From Edwardsiella tarda ATCC 15947 = NBRC 105688 (GTDB taxonomy: Bacteria > Pseudomonadota > Gammaproteobacteria > Enterobacterales > Enterobacteriaceae), in assembly GCF_003113495.2 (NCBI RefSeq), contig NZ_CP084506.1:1178001-1242000 (forward strand): a stretch of DNA of 64,000 bases. The letters run 5' to 3'. Shown here piece by piece: positions 42,160-51,988 of this stretch (its first letter is position 1; each line of letters begins with the position of its first letter). Position numbers and translations under genes: made by a program. Under the pieces are notes generated by a model. The model did no database searches, had not been told where the DNA came from, and saw nothing but the letters and a program-made list of their open reading frames with translations.

Positions 42160-43059
42160 TCACTCCATCATCTTTTCGATCGGCAACACCAGAATCGAGC
42201 TGGCACCCAGGGCTTTGAGCTGTTCCATCGTTTCCCAGAACAGCGTCTCGCTGCTGACCATGTGCATGGCGACACGCTTCTGGTCGCCCGCCAGCGGTAG
42301 CAGGGTCGGGCGTTCGGCACCCGGCAACAGCGCCATGATCTGATCCAGGCGATCGCTCGGGGCGTGCAGCATGATGTACTTCGACTCCCGCGCCTGGATC
42401 ACTCCTTGGATGCGAGTCAACAGGCGTTCGATCAGCGCCTGCTTGGCGGGCGCCATCTCCCCATCACGCTGGATCAGGCAGGCCTTCGAGCGGTAGATCA
42501 CCTCGACCTCACGCAGGCCGTTGGCCTCCAGCGTGGCGCCGGTAGAGACCAGGTCGCAGATGGCGTCGGCCAGACCGGCGCGCGGAGCCACCTCGACCGA
42601 GCCGTTGAGCAGGCAGGATTTGAAAGCGACGCCTTGCTCGTCGAGATAGCGTTTGAGCAGGTGTGGGTAGGAGGTGGCGATGCGGCAGTCTTGCAGGCAA
42701 CGGACACCGTCGTAAGGGGCATCGAGCGGCATCGCCAGCGACAGGCGGCAGGCGCCGAAGTCGAGGCGGCGCAGTAAGCTGTAACGCGGATCCTCACCCT
42801 GGGCGCGACGAGAGAGTAACTCCTCCTCCAGCACGTTTTCTCCGATGATGCCCAGATCGACCACGCCATCCATCACCAGGCCGGGGATATCATCGTCACG
42901 CACCCGCAGAATATCGATAGGCATGTTCTCGGCGAAGGCGATCAGGCGTGGTTGATGCAGGTTGATTTTGATCCCGCAGCGGGCCAGGAGTGCCTGAGAG
43001 TCTTCGCTCAGACGGCCAGATTTCTGCATGGCGATGCGTAAACGTGTCTTGTCCAACAT
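42160..43059 (-). CDS. hisG: ATP phosphoribosyltransferase
   Basis: HisG catalyses the first and feedback-inhibited step of histidine synthesis. The 299-residue long-form enzyme starts [22 protein letters not shown], has the PRPP loop [14 protein letters not shown] (about residue 170), and a C-terminal ACT-like regulatory domain ([20 protein letters not shown]) that binds histidine. It is the first structural gene of the operon, behind the leader region. Confidence 0.98.
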   Translation of the reverse strand: MLDKTRLRIAMQKSGRLSEDSQALLARCGIKINLHQPRLIAFAENMPIDILRVRDDDIPGLVMDGVVDLGIIGENVLEEELLSRRAQGEDPRYSLLRRLDFGACRLSLAMPLDAPYDGVRCLQDCRIATSYPHLLKRYLDEQGVAFKSCLLNGSVEVAPRAGLADAICDLVSTGATLEANGLREVEVIYRSKACLIQRDGEMAPAKQALIERLLTRIQGVIQARESKYIMLHAPSDRLDQIMALLPGAERPTLLPLAGDQKRVAMHMVSSETLFWETMEQLKALGASSILVLPIEKMME

Positions 43060-43114
43060 GATGTTACCCCTTACTTGCCGGCCCGTGTGGCCGGTGCCTG
43101 TGAATGATGAACAA

Positions 43115-43150
43115 CAAAAAAGCCCTCGGAAGAAGATCTTCCGAGGGCTT
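43115..43150 (-). terminator. his operon attenuator
   Basis: The minus strand reads a 13-bp perfect stem (agccctcggaaga / tcttccgagggct with a short loop) followed by a T-run. It lies between hisL and hisG, 56 bases before hisG, as the transcription attenuator known from enteric his operons. Confidence 0.95.
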
Positions 43151-43221
43151 TTTCACATCTTGCGTCTGTCGCCACTGGAAGATCCGTTGACCGTCTTCCA
43201 GCACTCATCCGCCTGAAAGAA

Positions 43222-43272
43222 CTAGTCAGGGTGATGATGATGGTGGTGGTTAAACAGTACGCGAGTCAGCAT
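43222..43272 (-). CDS. hisL: his operon leader peptide
   Basis: The 16-residue peptide reads MLTRVLFNHHHHHHPD, with six consecutive His codons (three CAC, three CAT) and then a stop. When histidyl-tRNA is scarce the ribosome stalls at the His run and the downstream attenuator does not form. E. coli HisL has seven His in a row and is otherwise very similar. Confidence 0.96.
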   Translation of the reverse strand: MLTRVLFNHHHHHHPD

Positions 43273-43565
43273 GATGGTGTCCGTATTTCTGGGTGATGCC
43301 CGTAATCAATAATGCATCGCCTTGACGATGCTGCGCAGTATGCGCTCAGTGATTTTTAACCTAAACCAATTCGGTCATGCCTGGCAAGCGCTTTTTTGTT
43401 CAGCGGTCAATGACGCGCTGCCCGCCCACCATCAGGGGAGGTGCCGAGGCTGCGTGTCACCTGCGTTGTCGCGAGTAACAATTGTCTAACCGTCGCGGGC
43501 AGCGTAGCCTTAACGGAGAATATGCCGACGACGAGACGCGGCGGGGCCGAGATGAGGAGAGGGCA

Positions 43566-44396
43566 ATGAAGCGAGTGGCTATCGTAGGGTTAGGTTGGTT
43601 AGGCATGCCGCTGGCGTTATCGCTATTGGCGCGCGGTTATCAGGTGGTGGGCAGTAAGACCACGCCGGATGGGGTCGAGGCGGCGCGCTTGAGCGGCGTG
43701 GAGTGTTATCCATTGCTGCTGGCACCGCAACTGGAGTGCGACGAGGAGGATTTGGCGCAGTTGTTACGCGTCGATGCCTTGGTGATCACCTTGCCGGCCA
43801 ATTGTGGTAACGATGGCGGTATCGCCTATCGTCAGGCGGTGCGTCAACTGGTGGATAGCGCGTTGGGCTATGGGGTAGCGCGTATCATTTTCCTTAGCTC
43901 GACCTCGGTGTATGGCGATGTGGCGGGTGAGGTGAATGAGGATACGCCCCTGCATCCCACGAGTCAGGCCGGCCAGGCACTGGCCGATCTGGAGCGCTGG
44001 CTACACGATCTGCCCCATACCTCGGTCGACGTGTTGCGTCTCGCCGGGTTAGTGGGGGAGGGGCGTCATCCGGGGCGCTTCCTGGCGGGGAAAACCGATC
44101 TACCGGGCGGTAACGCCGGGGTTAATCTGTTGCATCGGGACGATGCGATCGCGGCGATCCAACTGCTGCTCGAACAGCCGCAGGGGGGGCATATCTATAA
44201 CCTGTGCGCACCGCATCATCCGGCGCGTCAGCAGTTTTACCCGTCATTGGCCCGCTCCCTCGGCTTGACGCCGCCGCAGTTCCGCACGGCGGAGGAGGGG
44301 GACGCGGCGGGTAAGTCGGTAGATGGCTCGCGCATTCATCATGAGCTGGGATTTGTCTATCGTTACTCTGATCCTAACGTGATGCCCTATGAATAA
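43566..44396 (+). CDS. yeeZ: YeeZ family NAD(P)-dependent sugar-epimerase-like protein
   Basis: The 276-residue protein is an extended short-chain dehydrogenase-like protein with the N-terminal dinucleotide motif GLGWLGMPLALSLL and the active-site-like stretch FLSSTSVYG. It matches E. coli YeeZ, which is also divergent from hisL. Substrate and function are unknown. The start at 43566 follows GAGGAGAGGGCA; the open frame upstream has no similarity. It has its own terminator. Confidence 0.92.
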   Translation: MKRVAIVGLGWLGMPLALSLLARGYQVVGSKTTPDGVEAARLSGVECYPLLLAPQLECDEEDLAQLLRVDALVITLPANCGNDGGIAYRQAVRQLVDSALGYGVARIIFLSSTSVYGDVAGEVNEDTPLHPTSQAGQALADLERWLHDLPHTSVDVLRLAGLVGEGRHPGRFLAGKTDLPGGNAGVNLLHRDDAIAAIQLLLEQPQGGHIYNLCAPHHPARQQFYPSLARSLGLTPPQFRTAEEGDAAGKSVDGSRIHHELGFVYRYSDPNVMPYE

Positions 44397-44404
44397 GGTG
44401 TGAG

Positions 44405-44437
44405 ACGCCGCCGCCCATGATGGCGGCGTTGTTTTTT
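44405..44437 (+). terminator. Intrinsic terminator of yeeZ
   Basis: The stem acgccgccgcc / ggcggcgt with a short loop is followed by GTTTTTT, eight bases after the yeeZ stop. Confidence 0.88.
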
Positions 44438-44660
44438 CTGTTGGTGTTTTTTTGTCTCAGCGAGTAAAAAAGCGCATCGTTTTATGCCGAGTGATGGGGA
44501 GATAAATGGCGTAAAATGATATTTTTATTATCTTTATCTGCAAGATGGCTGTTTTATACAAAGTAGCTAACCCATGCCAGGGCAGCAGGGGCGATGAGGA
44601 GAAGAACGATGAATTTATGGGATCGTTATGGCGCACCGCAGGCACGGTGCGCCATAAGTA

Positions 44661-45986
44661 TTAGGCCAGAGAGCCCCACATGTCATACTCATCGACATTT
44701 TCGATGGTGACGTTGACGATATCGCCCGCTTTAACGTTGCGCTCGCCATTCAGATAGACCACGCCGTCGATCTCCGGTGCATCGGCCATGCTGCGCCCGA
44801 TGGCACCTTCCTCATCCACCTCGTCGATGATCACCGGCAGGGTCAGCCCTACCTTCTCTTGCAGTCGCTCGGCGGAGATCTGCTGCTGCAATTGCATAAA
44901 GCGATCATAACGCGCCTGCTTGACTTCATCCGCAACCTGATCGGGCAGGGCGTTGGCCGCCGCGCCTTCGACCGGGCTGTACTGGAAGCAGCCGACGCGG
45001 TCCAGACGCGCCTCACGCAGGAAGTCTAACAGCATCTGGAAGTCCTCCTCCGTCTCGCCGGGGAAGCCGACGATAAAGGTGGAACGCAGCGTCAGTTGCG
45101 GGCAGATTTCGCGCCAGCGCTTAATGCGCTCCAGGGTGCGCTCGACGGCGCCCGGGCGCTTCATCAGCTTGAGGATGCGCGGGCTGGCGTGTTGCAGCGG
45201 GATATCCAGATAAGGGAGCAGTTTACCCGCCGCCATCAGCGGAATGACATCATCCACGTGCGGATAGGGGTAGACGTAGTGCAGACGCACCCAAACGCCC
45301 AGCGTCGCCAGCTGTTCGCACAGGCTTAGCATGCTGGTCTTAACCGGCTGGCCGTTCCAGAAGCCGGTACGCTGTTGAATGTCGGCGCCGTAGGCGGAGG
45401 TATCTTGCGAGATCACCAGCAACTCTTTGACGCCAGAATCGGCCAGGCGTTTGGCCTCGTCCAACACGGCGCCGATCGGGCGGCTCTCCAGATCGCCACG
45501 CAGAGAGGGGATGATGCAGAATGCGCAGCGGTGGTTACACCCTTCGGAGATCTTCAGGTAGGCGAAGTGCTTCGGCGTCAGCTTGACGCCCTGCTCCGGC
45601 ACCAGGCTGGTAAAGGGGTTGTGCTGCGGCTTGGCGACATATTTGTGTACGTGATGCAGCACCTGTTCATAGCTGTGCGGCCCAGAGATCTCCAGCACCT
45701 TGGGATGCACCTCACGGATCTGATTCTCCTTGGCACCCAGGCAACCCGTCACGATGACTTTCCCGTTTTCATTCAACGCCTCGCCGATGGCTTCCAGCGA
45801 CTCCTGCACCGCGCTGTCGATGAAGCCGCAGGTGTTGACGATCACCAGATCGGCGTCTTCATAGGTCGGCACCACCAGATAGCCTTCGGTGCGCAGTTCC
45901 GTCAGGATGCGCTCGGAGTCGACCAGGTTCTTTGGGCAGCCGAGTGAGATAAAGCCGATCTTCGGCTGGCGGGATTGATTGCTCAT
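44661..45986 (-). CDS. rimO: Ribosomal protein S12 methylthiotransferase
   Basis: RimO adds a methylthio group to Asp88 of ribosomal protein S12. It is a radical SAM enzyme with two 4Fe-4S clusters. The N-terminal MTTase domain has Cys17, Cys53 and Cys82; the radical SAM motif is C150-x3-C154-x2-C157; a C-terminal TRAM domain ends in [11 protein letters not shown]. The start at 45986 gives 441 residues, the E. coli length, and family similarity begins there. It is a single gene. Confidence 0.97.
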   Translation of the reverse strand: MSNQSRQPKIGFISLGCPKNLVDSERILTELRTEGYLVVPTYEDADLVIVNTCGFIDSAVQESLEAIGEALNENGKVIVTGCLGAKENQIREVHPKVLEISGPHSYEQVLHHVHKYVAKPQHNPFTSLVPEQGVKLTPKHFAYLKISEGCNHRCAFCIIPSLRGDLESRPIGAVLDEAKRLADSGVKELLVISQDTSAYGADIQQRTGFWNGQPVKTSMLSLCEQLATLGVWVRLHYVYPYPHVDDVIPLMAAGKLLPYLDIPLQHASPRILKLMKRPGAVERTLERIKRWREICPQLTLRSTFIVGFPGETEEDFQMLLDFLREARLDRVGCFQYSPVEGAAANALPDQVADEVKQARYDRFMQLQQQISAERLQEKVGLTLPVIIDEVDEEGAIGRSMADAPEIDGVVYLNGERNVKAGDIVNVTIENVDEYDMWGSLA

Positions 45987-46088
45987 AGCGTAAAAATTCA
46001 TCGTGTCTGGTTATGATAGGGCAGGGATTTTACAGCGCCCTGCGCTGAATTTGTACCGCTATTTCTCCCGTGTCCGCCGCAGAGGGAA

Positions 46089-46922
46089 TTAGACGAGCGC
46101 CGAGCCAGCCTGAGGGGCGTCGGGCTGGCGCAACGCTTGGCGTAGGGCGCTGGGGGTCAGGCCGTAGCGGCGCACGAAGCGGGCGGTGAAACGTGATGGG
46201 CTGGCGTAGCCGCTCTGGCCGGCGATATCGCCGATCGGGGCGTTGCCCGACTGGATCGCCAGCAACGCCTGACCAAGGCGTACCTCATCGAGAATATCGC
46301 GAAAGCTTTTGCCTTCGGCGCTCAGGCGGCGGCGCAGGGTCGATTCGGCCATATGCAGGCGTTGGGCGACCTCCCCGGCCTGCCAGGCATGGGCCGGGTC
46401 GAGCAGTAACAACTGCTGGATCTGCTCTGTCAGGCGGTCGTGGCGCTCATGCAGCAGCAGCGCGCTATGGCCGCTCGGTTGGAGCGCCAACAGTAGCCCT
46501 TCGGCCAGATGATTGAGCAGCGTGGGCGCCAGCGGCAGACGTAATCCCTGTAACAGTTGCTGCCACAGTAGCGTCAGCGTCGGCGTCATCGCCAGGCAGC
46601 AGGAGCGGAACGCCCCTTCGGGGGGCGTCGGCTGAGGATAACGGCGGCGAAACTGCTGCAACAGCGCCGCCGGTAGGTAGAGCATCTCGGCGCGATAGTA
46701 GCCGCCCCCCGGCTGGTTTGCCATGCACACCTCGCTGCCCGCCGGGAACAGCACCAACGATGCCTCCCCGGCAACCTCGCAACGCTCTCCCCACTGAATG
46801 GTCTTGCTGCCTTGGCGTATCAGGCAGAGGGCCGGGCTGAACAGGGTGACGCGCCGCAGTTGATGGCTCTGGCGGGCGCTGATCTCTTGCAGCGTCGGAA
46901 CAGGGATGACGGGCTGTGGCAT
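46089..46922 (-). CDS. AraC family transcriptional regulator
   Basis: The 277-residue protein has an N-terminal AraC_N cupin-like domain (VTLFSPALCLIRQGSKTIQWGE; EASLVLFPAGSEV) as in the AraC/CuxR subfamily with an aldehyde or lipid-like ligand pocket, and a C-terminal double helix-turn-helix (about residues 180-265: VAQRLHMAESTLRRRLSAEG and IGDIAGQSGYASPSRFTARFVRRYGLTPSALR). It lies 19 bases downstream of the PEBP-family gene on the same strand, so they are probably cotranscribed. The effector is unknown. Confidence 0.9.
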   Translation of the reverse strand: MPQPVIPVPTLQEISARQSHQLRRVTLFSPALCLIRQGSKTIQWGERCEVAGEASLVLFPAGSEVCMANQPGGGYYRAEMLYLPAALLQQFRRRYPQPTPPEGAFRSCCLAMTPTLTLLWQQLLQGLRLPLAPTLLNHLAEGLLLALQPSGHSALLLHERHDRLTEQIQQLLLLDPAHAWQAGEVAQRLHMAESTLRRRLSAEGKSFRDILDEVRLGQALLAIQSGNAPIGDIAGQSGYASPSRFTARFVRRYGLTPSALRQALRQPDAPQAGSALV

Positions 46923-46941
46923 GTCGCGCGCTCTCCGGATT

Positions 46942-47493
46942 TTAGTGACCGTATACCGGCACCAGTTGGGCGGTCGCCAGTTTGTTGGCGTTCAGCATAA
47001 AACCAACCAAGGCACCGCTGGAAGCATTATCGATCGGCAGTTTATCGGTTTTCAGCGCCCACACGGTGAACTGGTAGCGGTGCGGTTTGTCTCCCGCAGG
47101 CGGGCAGACGCCGCCGAAACCGGCATAGCCAAAGTCGTTGCGTCCCTGAACCGCGCCGGCGGGGAGGGTGGTGCTGTCCTGTGCTCCGGCCCCGGCCGGC
47201 AGATGATGCACGGTGGCCGGAATATTGACGACGGTCCAGTGCCACCAGCCGCTGCCGGTCGGTGCGTCGGGATCATAGGCGGTGATGGCGAAGCTCTTGG
47301 TCCCTTGTGGGGCGCCGGACCAGCTCAGCGCCGGGGAGCGGTTGCCGCCTTGGCAGCCGAAACCGGCGAACACCTGCTGATTGCTCATCTGTTGGCCTGG
47401 CTGCATATCTGGGCTGCTCAGGGTGAAGTCTTGGGCGTGTACCGGCAGTGAGAGCAGCGCCAGGGCTGCCAGGGAAACGGTGGTCTTAGTCAT
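46942..47493 (-). CDS. Periplasmic YbhB/YbcL-family (PEBP) protein
   Basis: The 183-residue precursor has a signal peptide of about 20 residues (MTKTTVSLAALALLSLPVHA) and the phosphatidylethanolamine-binding protein fold: SPALSWSGAPQGTKSFAI, DPDAPTGSGWWHWTVVNIP and the late block HRYQFTVWALKTDKLPID. The bacterial members are mostly uncharacterised; periplasmic YbcL of uropathogenic E. coli suppresses neutrophil migration. The start at 47493 has AGAGGAG upstream. It precedes an AraC regulator. Confidence 0.88.
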   Translation of the reverse strand: MTKTTVSLAALALLSLPVHAQDFTLSSPDMQPGQQMSNQQVFAGFGCQGGNRSPALSWSGAPQGTKSFAITAYDPDAPTGSGWWHWTVVNIPATVHHLPAGAGAQDSTTLPAGAVQGRNDFGYAGFGGVCPPAGDKPHRYQFTVWALKTDKLPIDNASSGALVGFMLNANKLATAQLVPVYGH

Positions 47494-47957
47494 GGGATAG
47501 CTCCTCTGTGATGATGACGATAGCCTACCCGAGCCGGCGGGGGGATGTTGTGCCGAAACGCTCTGAGATTGTGCCGAATCGCTCATCCGATGGTGCCCAT
47601 ATGGGGAGGAATGACCGTTACGGCATAGTGTTCATTGCGGCGGGATGGGGCGCGCGGCGTTTGGCGGAGAGCGGCGGCGCGCTCCTCGGTGCGAATGGAT
47701 AACCGAGAAAAATGTGCCCCCGCCCACAATCGCGCGTCAAGAAGTGTCTTTACATGGAAAAAATCCTGTTAGGGGCGCTATAACGGCGTGAAATGTCATA
47801 AAATTAAGTCATGCTTTCTCGGCAGGATTGTCCGCCGGGTGGTGGCGGGCGGAGTCCCTCCCCCACGATACGGTGTCGCTGCCAACGCTATTCCAGGCGC
47901 ATTGCTGCGGGCAATGACGCGTTGTTTGATCATTTGAATGGACACATTGGTCTTATC
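47494..47957. other. Spacer between the PEBP gene and dacC
   Basis: This divergent spacer holds no recognisable gene. It must contain the promoters of both flanking units. The last 150 bases are open in the dacC frame but show no signal-peptide or family similarity and read as untranslated leader. Confidence 0.5.
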
Positions 47958-49157
47958 ATGAAGAATCGTGCGCTTACTCTCTTTCTCCGCCGGCTCACGC
48001 TGGGGGCGGGGCTGACCTTGGTTGCCTTACCGTTACTTGCCGCCGAACCGGCGCCACCGCAGATCAACGCCAAGGCTTATATTCTATTGGATTATGATAG
48101 TGGCCGCGTGCTGACGGAGGGCAATGCCGATCAGCGTCTCGACCCGGCCAGCCTGACCAAGATCATGGCCAGCTACGTCATCGGTCAGGCGTTGAAGTCC
48201 GGTAAGATCGCCCCCGGTGACATGGTGGTGGTCGGTAAGGATGCCTGGGCGACAGGTAACCCGGTGCTGCGTGGCTCCTCGTTGATGTTTCTCAAGCCAG
48301 GCGATCGCGTGCCGGTATCGGAGTTGAACCGTGGCGTGGTGATCCAATCGGGTAACGACGCCAGTATCGCGTTGGCGGATCATGTGGCTGGCAGTCAGGA
48401 CGCCTTCGTCAACCTGATGAACAAGTATGTGGCGTCCTGGGGGCTGAAGAACACCCACTTCCGCACCGTCCATGGTCTGGACTCCGCAGGGCAGTACAGC
48501 TCGGCGCGTGACATGGCGCTGATCAGCCAGCATCTGATCGCCGATGTGCCGGATGAGTACCAGCTGAATAAAGAGAAGGAATTTACCTTCAACAACATCC
48601 GCCAGACTAACCGCAACCGTCTGTTGTGGGACACGAGCCTGAACGTCGATGGCGTAAAGACCGGCTTTACCAATGGCGCCGGGCATAACCTGGTGGCCTC
48701 GGCCACCGACGGCCCGATGCGCTTAATCTCGGTGGTGCTTGGCGCGCCGAGCGATCGGGTGCGTTTTGAAGAGAGCAAGAAACTGCTGACCTGGGGCTTC
48801 CGCTTCTATGAAACCGTGACGCCAATCAAGATCGGCCAACCGTTCACCACCCAGAAGGTATGGTACGGCGAGCGCAGCGAGGTCGCACTCGGGGTCGATA
48901 AGAGCGCGGCGGTCACCATCCCGCGCGGGCAGATGAAGGATCTCAAGGCCAGCTATACCCTAACCCAGCCGACGCTGGAGGCGCCGCTGAAGAAGGGGCA
49001 GGTGGTCGGCACCATCGACTTCCAGCTCAATGGCAAGAGCATCGAGCAGCGTCCGCTGGTGGTGTTGGAGGCGGTGCCGGAGGCGGGCTTCTTTGGCCGC
49101 ATCATCGACTTTATTATGCTGAAGCTGCATAGCCTGTTCGGCGGCTGGTTCGGCTAA
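47958..49157 (+). CDS. dacC: D-alanyl-D-alanine carboxypeptidase DacC (PBP6)
   Basis: PBP6 trims the terminal D-Ala from peptidoglycan pentapeptides in the periplasm. The 399-residue precursor has a signal peptide (cleavage near LLAAEP), the serine active site S65-L-T-K68, the S131-G-N133 motif and the K234-T-G motif, and a C-terminal amphipathic anchor ([21 protein letters not shown]) that binds the inner membrane. Sequence matches DacC rather than DacA or DacD, for example [19 protein letters not shown]. The start at 47958 is chosen by the signal peptide. The synteny rimO-dacC-deoR-ybjG is as in E. coli, apart from inserted genes. Confidence 0.95.
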   Translation: MKNRALTLFLRRLTLGAGLTLVALPLLAAEPAPPQINAKAYILLDYDSGRVLTEGNADQRLDPASLTKIMASYVIGQALKSGKIAPGDMVVVGKDAWATGNPVLRGSSLMFLKPGDRVPVSELNRGVVIQSGNDASIALADHVAGSQDAFVNLMNKYVASWGLKNTHFRTVHGLDSAGQYSSARDMALISQHLIADVPDEYQLNKEKEFTFNNIRQTNRNRLLWDTSLNVDGVKTGFTNGAGHNLVASATDGPMRLISVVLGAPSDRVRFEESKKLLTWGFRFYETVTPIKIGQPFTTQKVWYGERSEVALGVDKSAAVTIPRGQMKDLKASYTLTQPTLEAPLKKGQVVGTIDFQLNGKSIEQRPLVVLEAVPEAGFFGRIIDFIMLKLHSLFGGWFG

Positions 49158-49184
49158 ATACGCCTGTCGCGCCGAATGCCTGCA

Positions 49185-49214
49185 AAAAAATGCCCGGCCA
49201 ATGCCGGGCATTTT
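49185..49214. terminator. Bidirectional terminator between dacC and sdaB
   Basis: A 9-bp stem (atgcccggc / gccgggcat) is flanked by an A-run and TTTT, so it can serve dacC on the plus strand and sdaB on the minus strand. Confidence 0.9.
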
Positions 49215-49229
49215 ATGTTTAGCGCAACC

Positions 49230-50597
49230 TTAGCCGCAGGAGAGCACCTTCAGCGCCAGGCCACCGCGCGAGGTTTCGCGGTACTTGGCGTTCATGTCCT
49301 TACCGGTTTCGTACATGGTCTCAATGACCTTATCCAGGCAGACGCGCGGTTCGCTGGTACGACGCAGGGCCATACGCGCCGCGTTCACGGCCTTGACGGC
49401 GGCGATGGCGTTACGTTCGATGCACGGCACCTGAACCTGGCCCGCCACCGGGTCACAGGTCAGACCCAGGTTATGTTCCATCGCGATCTCTGCCGCCATG
49501 CAGACCTGTGCCGGGCTACCGCCCAGCAGTTCGGCCAGACCGGCCGCCGCCATGGAGCAGGCGACGCCGACTTCACCCTGGCAGCCCACTTCGGCGCCAG
49601 AGATGGAGGCATTCATCTTATACAGCGTACCGATGACCCCAGAGGCCAGGAAGTAGCGGGTATAGGAGTTGGCGTTAACTTCACGGATAAACTTGTCGTA
49701 GTAGGCCAAGACCGCCGGAATGATCCCGCAGGCGCCGTTGGTCGGCGCCGTGACGACACGGCCGCCAGCGGCGTTCTCTTCGTTGACTGCGAAGGCGAAC
49801 ATGTTGATCCAATCGACCACCGCCATCGGATCGATGCTGATCTTGTCGTTGGTGACCAGCATGCGGCGCAACGCGGAAGCGCGACGCGGCACGCGCAGCG
49901 GCCCCGGCAATACGCCTTCGGTGTTCATCCCACGCTCGATACCGGTACGCATGACGTCCCAGACTCGGGCGAAATGCGCGTCGATCTCTTCTTTGCTGTG
50001 CAACGCTAGCTCATTTTGCATCACCAGGCCGGAGAGCGAGAGGCCGGACTCCTTGCACAGACGCTGTAGATCGGCGGCGCTGGCGTAAGGGTAGGGGACG
50101 GAAACCTGCTGGCTGCCCTGCTGACCGAAGTGCTCCTCGTCGACGATGAAGCCGCCGCCGATGGAGTAGTAGGTCTTGCTGTAGATCGCCTGATCGCCGG
50201 CCAGCGCGGTGATGCGCATGCCGTTCTCGTGCAGGGAGAGGTTATCCTCGTGGAAGTTCATGCTGGTTTCCAGCGGGAACGCCACTTCGTGGCGACCGTT
50301 CGCCATCAGCAGACGACCACGGGTCTCCACATCCTTGATAAAGCCAGGAATGCTGTCGATATCGACGCTATCCGGCAGGTTGCCGGCGAGGCCCATGATA
50401 ATGGCCAGGTCGGTGTGGTGCCCCTTGCCGGTCAGCGACAGGGAGCCATAAACGTCAACAACGACGCGGGTGACGTCGTTCAGTAGACCCTTTTCGATCA
50501 GGTCGTCGCAAAATTGTTTACCGGCCTTCATCGGCCCGACAGTGTGGGAGCTGGATGGGCCAATGCCGATCTTATAGATATCAAAAACACTAATCAT
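49230..50597 (-). CDS. sdaB: L-serine ammonia-lyase SdaB
   Basis: SdaB deaminates L-serine to pyruvate with an oxygen-labile 4Fe-4S cluster. The 455-residue protein has the beta domain (MISVFDIYKIGIGPSSSHTVGPMKAG) and the alpha domain with the cluster cysteines (in TNGACGIIPA and CDPVAGQVQVPCIERN) and the C-terminal tail that plugs the active site (ending VLSCG). It matches SdaB slightly better than SdaA, and its pairing with sdaC supports that. It lies 98 bases after sdaC, with a terminator in between. Confidence 0.94.
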   Translation of the reverse strand: MISVFDIYKIGIGPSSSHTVGPMKAGKQFCDDLIEKGLLNDVTRVVVDVYGSLSLTGKGHHTDLAIIMGLAGNLPDSVDIDSIPGFIKDVETRGRLLMANGRHEVAFPLETSMNFHEDNLSLHENGMRITALAGDQAIYSKTYYSIGGGFIVDEEHFGQQGSQQVSVPYPYASAADLQRLCKESGLSLSGLVMQNELALHSKEEIDAHFARVWDVMRTGIERGMNTEGVLPGPLRVPRRASALRRMLVTNDKISIDPMAVVDWINMFAFAVNEENAAGGRVVTAPTNGACGIIPAVLAYYDKFIREVNANSYTRYFLASGVIGTLYKMNASISGAEVGCQGEVGVACSMAAAGLAELLGGSPAQVCMAAEIAMEHNLGLTCDPVAGQVQVPCIERNAIAAVKAVNAARMALRRTSEPRVCLDKVIETMYETGKDMNAKYRETSRGGLALKVLSCG

Positions 50598-50646
50598 ATC
50601 GCCTCCAATGATTCATCAAGGCTGGGAATTAAAGCGGTTGCCAAGC

Positions 50647-50680
50647 GAAAAAAACGACCGGCGCGAAGACACGCCGGTCG
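50647..50680 (-). terminator. Internal terminator between sdaC and sdaB
   Basis: A 9-bp stem (cgaccggcg / cgccggtcg) is followed on the minus strand by seven T residues. It lies in the sdaC-sdaB spacer and should reduce sdaB expression relative to sdaC. Confidence 0.85.
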
Positions 50681-50695
50681 AGTTGTCGAGCTGAA

Positions 50696-51988
50696 TTAAC
50701 CGAACAGGGTGTACAGGATTGCGGAGATGGCAATCAGACCCATGATGACAACGAATACGTTGCTGATGTGGCCGCTGTACTTGCGCATGGCCGGTACTTT
50801 GTTGATGGCATACATCGGCATCAGGAACAGAATCATCGCGATAACCGGGCCGCCCAGGGTTTCGATCATGCCCAGGATGGACGGGTTCAGCGTCGCCACG
50901 ATCCAGGTGGTGATCAGCATGAACAGCGCGGTGATCTTATTCAGCTTGCCGATTTCGATGCTCTTGCCACGGCCACGCAGTGACTTGATGACCAGACCGT
51001 TGAAGCCTTCACGAGCACCCAGGTAGTGACCCAGGAACGACTTGGTGATGGCCACGAAGGCGATGATCGGCGCCGCGAAGGCGATGACCGGCGTATTAAA
51101 GTGGTTAGCCAGGTAAGACAGAATAGAGATGTTCTGTGCCTTGGCTTCGGCCAGATCCGCCGGAGAGAGGCTCAGGACGCAGCTGAATACGAAGAACATC
51201 ACGGTCAGAACCATCATGATGTGCGCGTAGCTCAGGATCTGAGAACACTTCTTCTCGGCCAGTTCGTCACCGTACTCTTCACGCTTCGCCACGGCGAAGG
51301 CGGAGATGATCGGTGAGTGGTTGAAGGAGAACACCATGACCGGGATAGCCAGCCACAGGGTCATCCACAGGCCGCTACCGGAGGCAGAGCTGGCGATGGC
51401 CGCGCTGTCGAAGATGGCGCCGTTCCAGTTCGGGATCAGATACAGAGCCAGCATCATCAGTACCGCGACGAACGGGTAAACCAGGATGCTCATGACCTTC
51501 ACGATCAGATGCTCACCGAAACGTACGATGGTCATCAGACCCAGGATCAGGATCAGGGACAGGAGGATACGCGGCGGGGCCGTCATACCCAACTGGTGAG
51601 TAATGAAGCTTTCCACGGTGTTGGTGATAGCGACGCTATAGACCAGGCAGATCGGGTAGATGGCAAAGAAGTACAGCAGGGTAATCAGTTTACCTGCGCC
51701 GATACCAAAGTGCTCTTCAACTACTTCCGTGATGTCTTCGCCCGGATTTTTACCGGACAGGACGAAACGGGTCAGACCACGGTGAGCAAAAAACGTCATC
51801 GGGAATGCCAGGATCGCCATGATGATCAGCGGGATCAGACCGCCGACGCCGGCGTTGATCGGCAGGAACAGAACGCCCGCGCCGATCGCCGTACCATACA
51901 GGCCCAGCATCCACATGGTGTCTGACTTACGCCAGGCACTCTTTGCGGCGGAGGTAGAAGCAATAGTACCAGTTTGAGTGGTGTCCAT
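50696..51988 (-). CDS. sdaC: Serine/proton symporter SdaC
   Basis: SdaC is the high-capacity serine importer of the HAAAP/STP family. The 430-residue protein has 11 predicted membrane helices ([24 protein letters not shown] at the first one; [22 protein letters not shown] in the middle). With SdaB it couples serine uptake to deamination. It is the first gene of sdaCB, as in E. coli, and has a long AT-rich upstream region. Confidence 0.96.
   Translation of the reverse strand: MDTTQTGTIASTSAAKSAWRKSDTMWMLGLYGTAIGAGVLFLPINAGVGGLIPLIIMAILAFPMTFFAHRGLTRFVLSGKNPGEDITEVVEEHFGIGAGKLITLLYFFAIYPICLVYSVAITNTVESFITHQLGMTAPPRILLSLILILGLMTIVRFGEHLIVKVMSILVYPFVAVLMMLALYLIPNWNGAIFDSAAIASSASGSGLWMTLWLAIPVMVFSFNHSPIISAFAVAKREEYGDELAEKKCSQILSYAHIMMVLTVMFFVFSCVLSLSPADLAEAKAQNISILSYLANHFNTPVIAFAAPIIAFVAITKSFLGHYLGAREGFNGLVIKSLRGRGKSIEIGKLNKITALFMLITTWIVATLNPSILGMIETLGGPVIAMILFLMPMYAINKVPAMRKYSGHISNVFVVIMGLIAISAILYTLFG

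Noticed and set aside
44457..44645. 62-codon frame between yeeZ and rimO
   Set aside because: There is no ribosome site and no similarity; the segment lies downstream of the yeeZ terminator and rimO and looks non-coding.
47958..49157. Naming the carboxypeptidase DacD because of the nearby his operon
   Set aside because: The C-terminal third and the anchor match DacC, and rimO, deoR and ybjG synteny supports DacC.
49230..50597. Naming the serine deaminase SdaA
   Set aside because: SdaA and SdaB are close, but pairing with sdaC and several residues fit SdaB.
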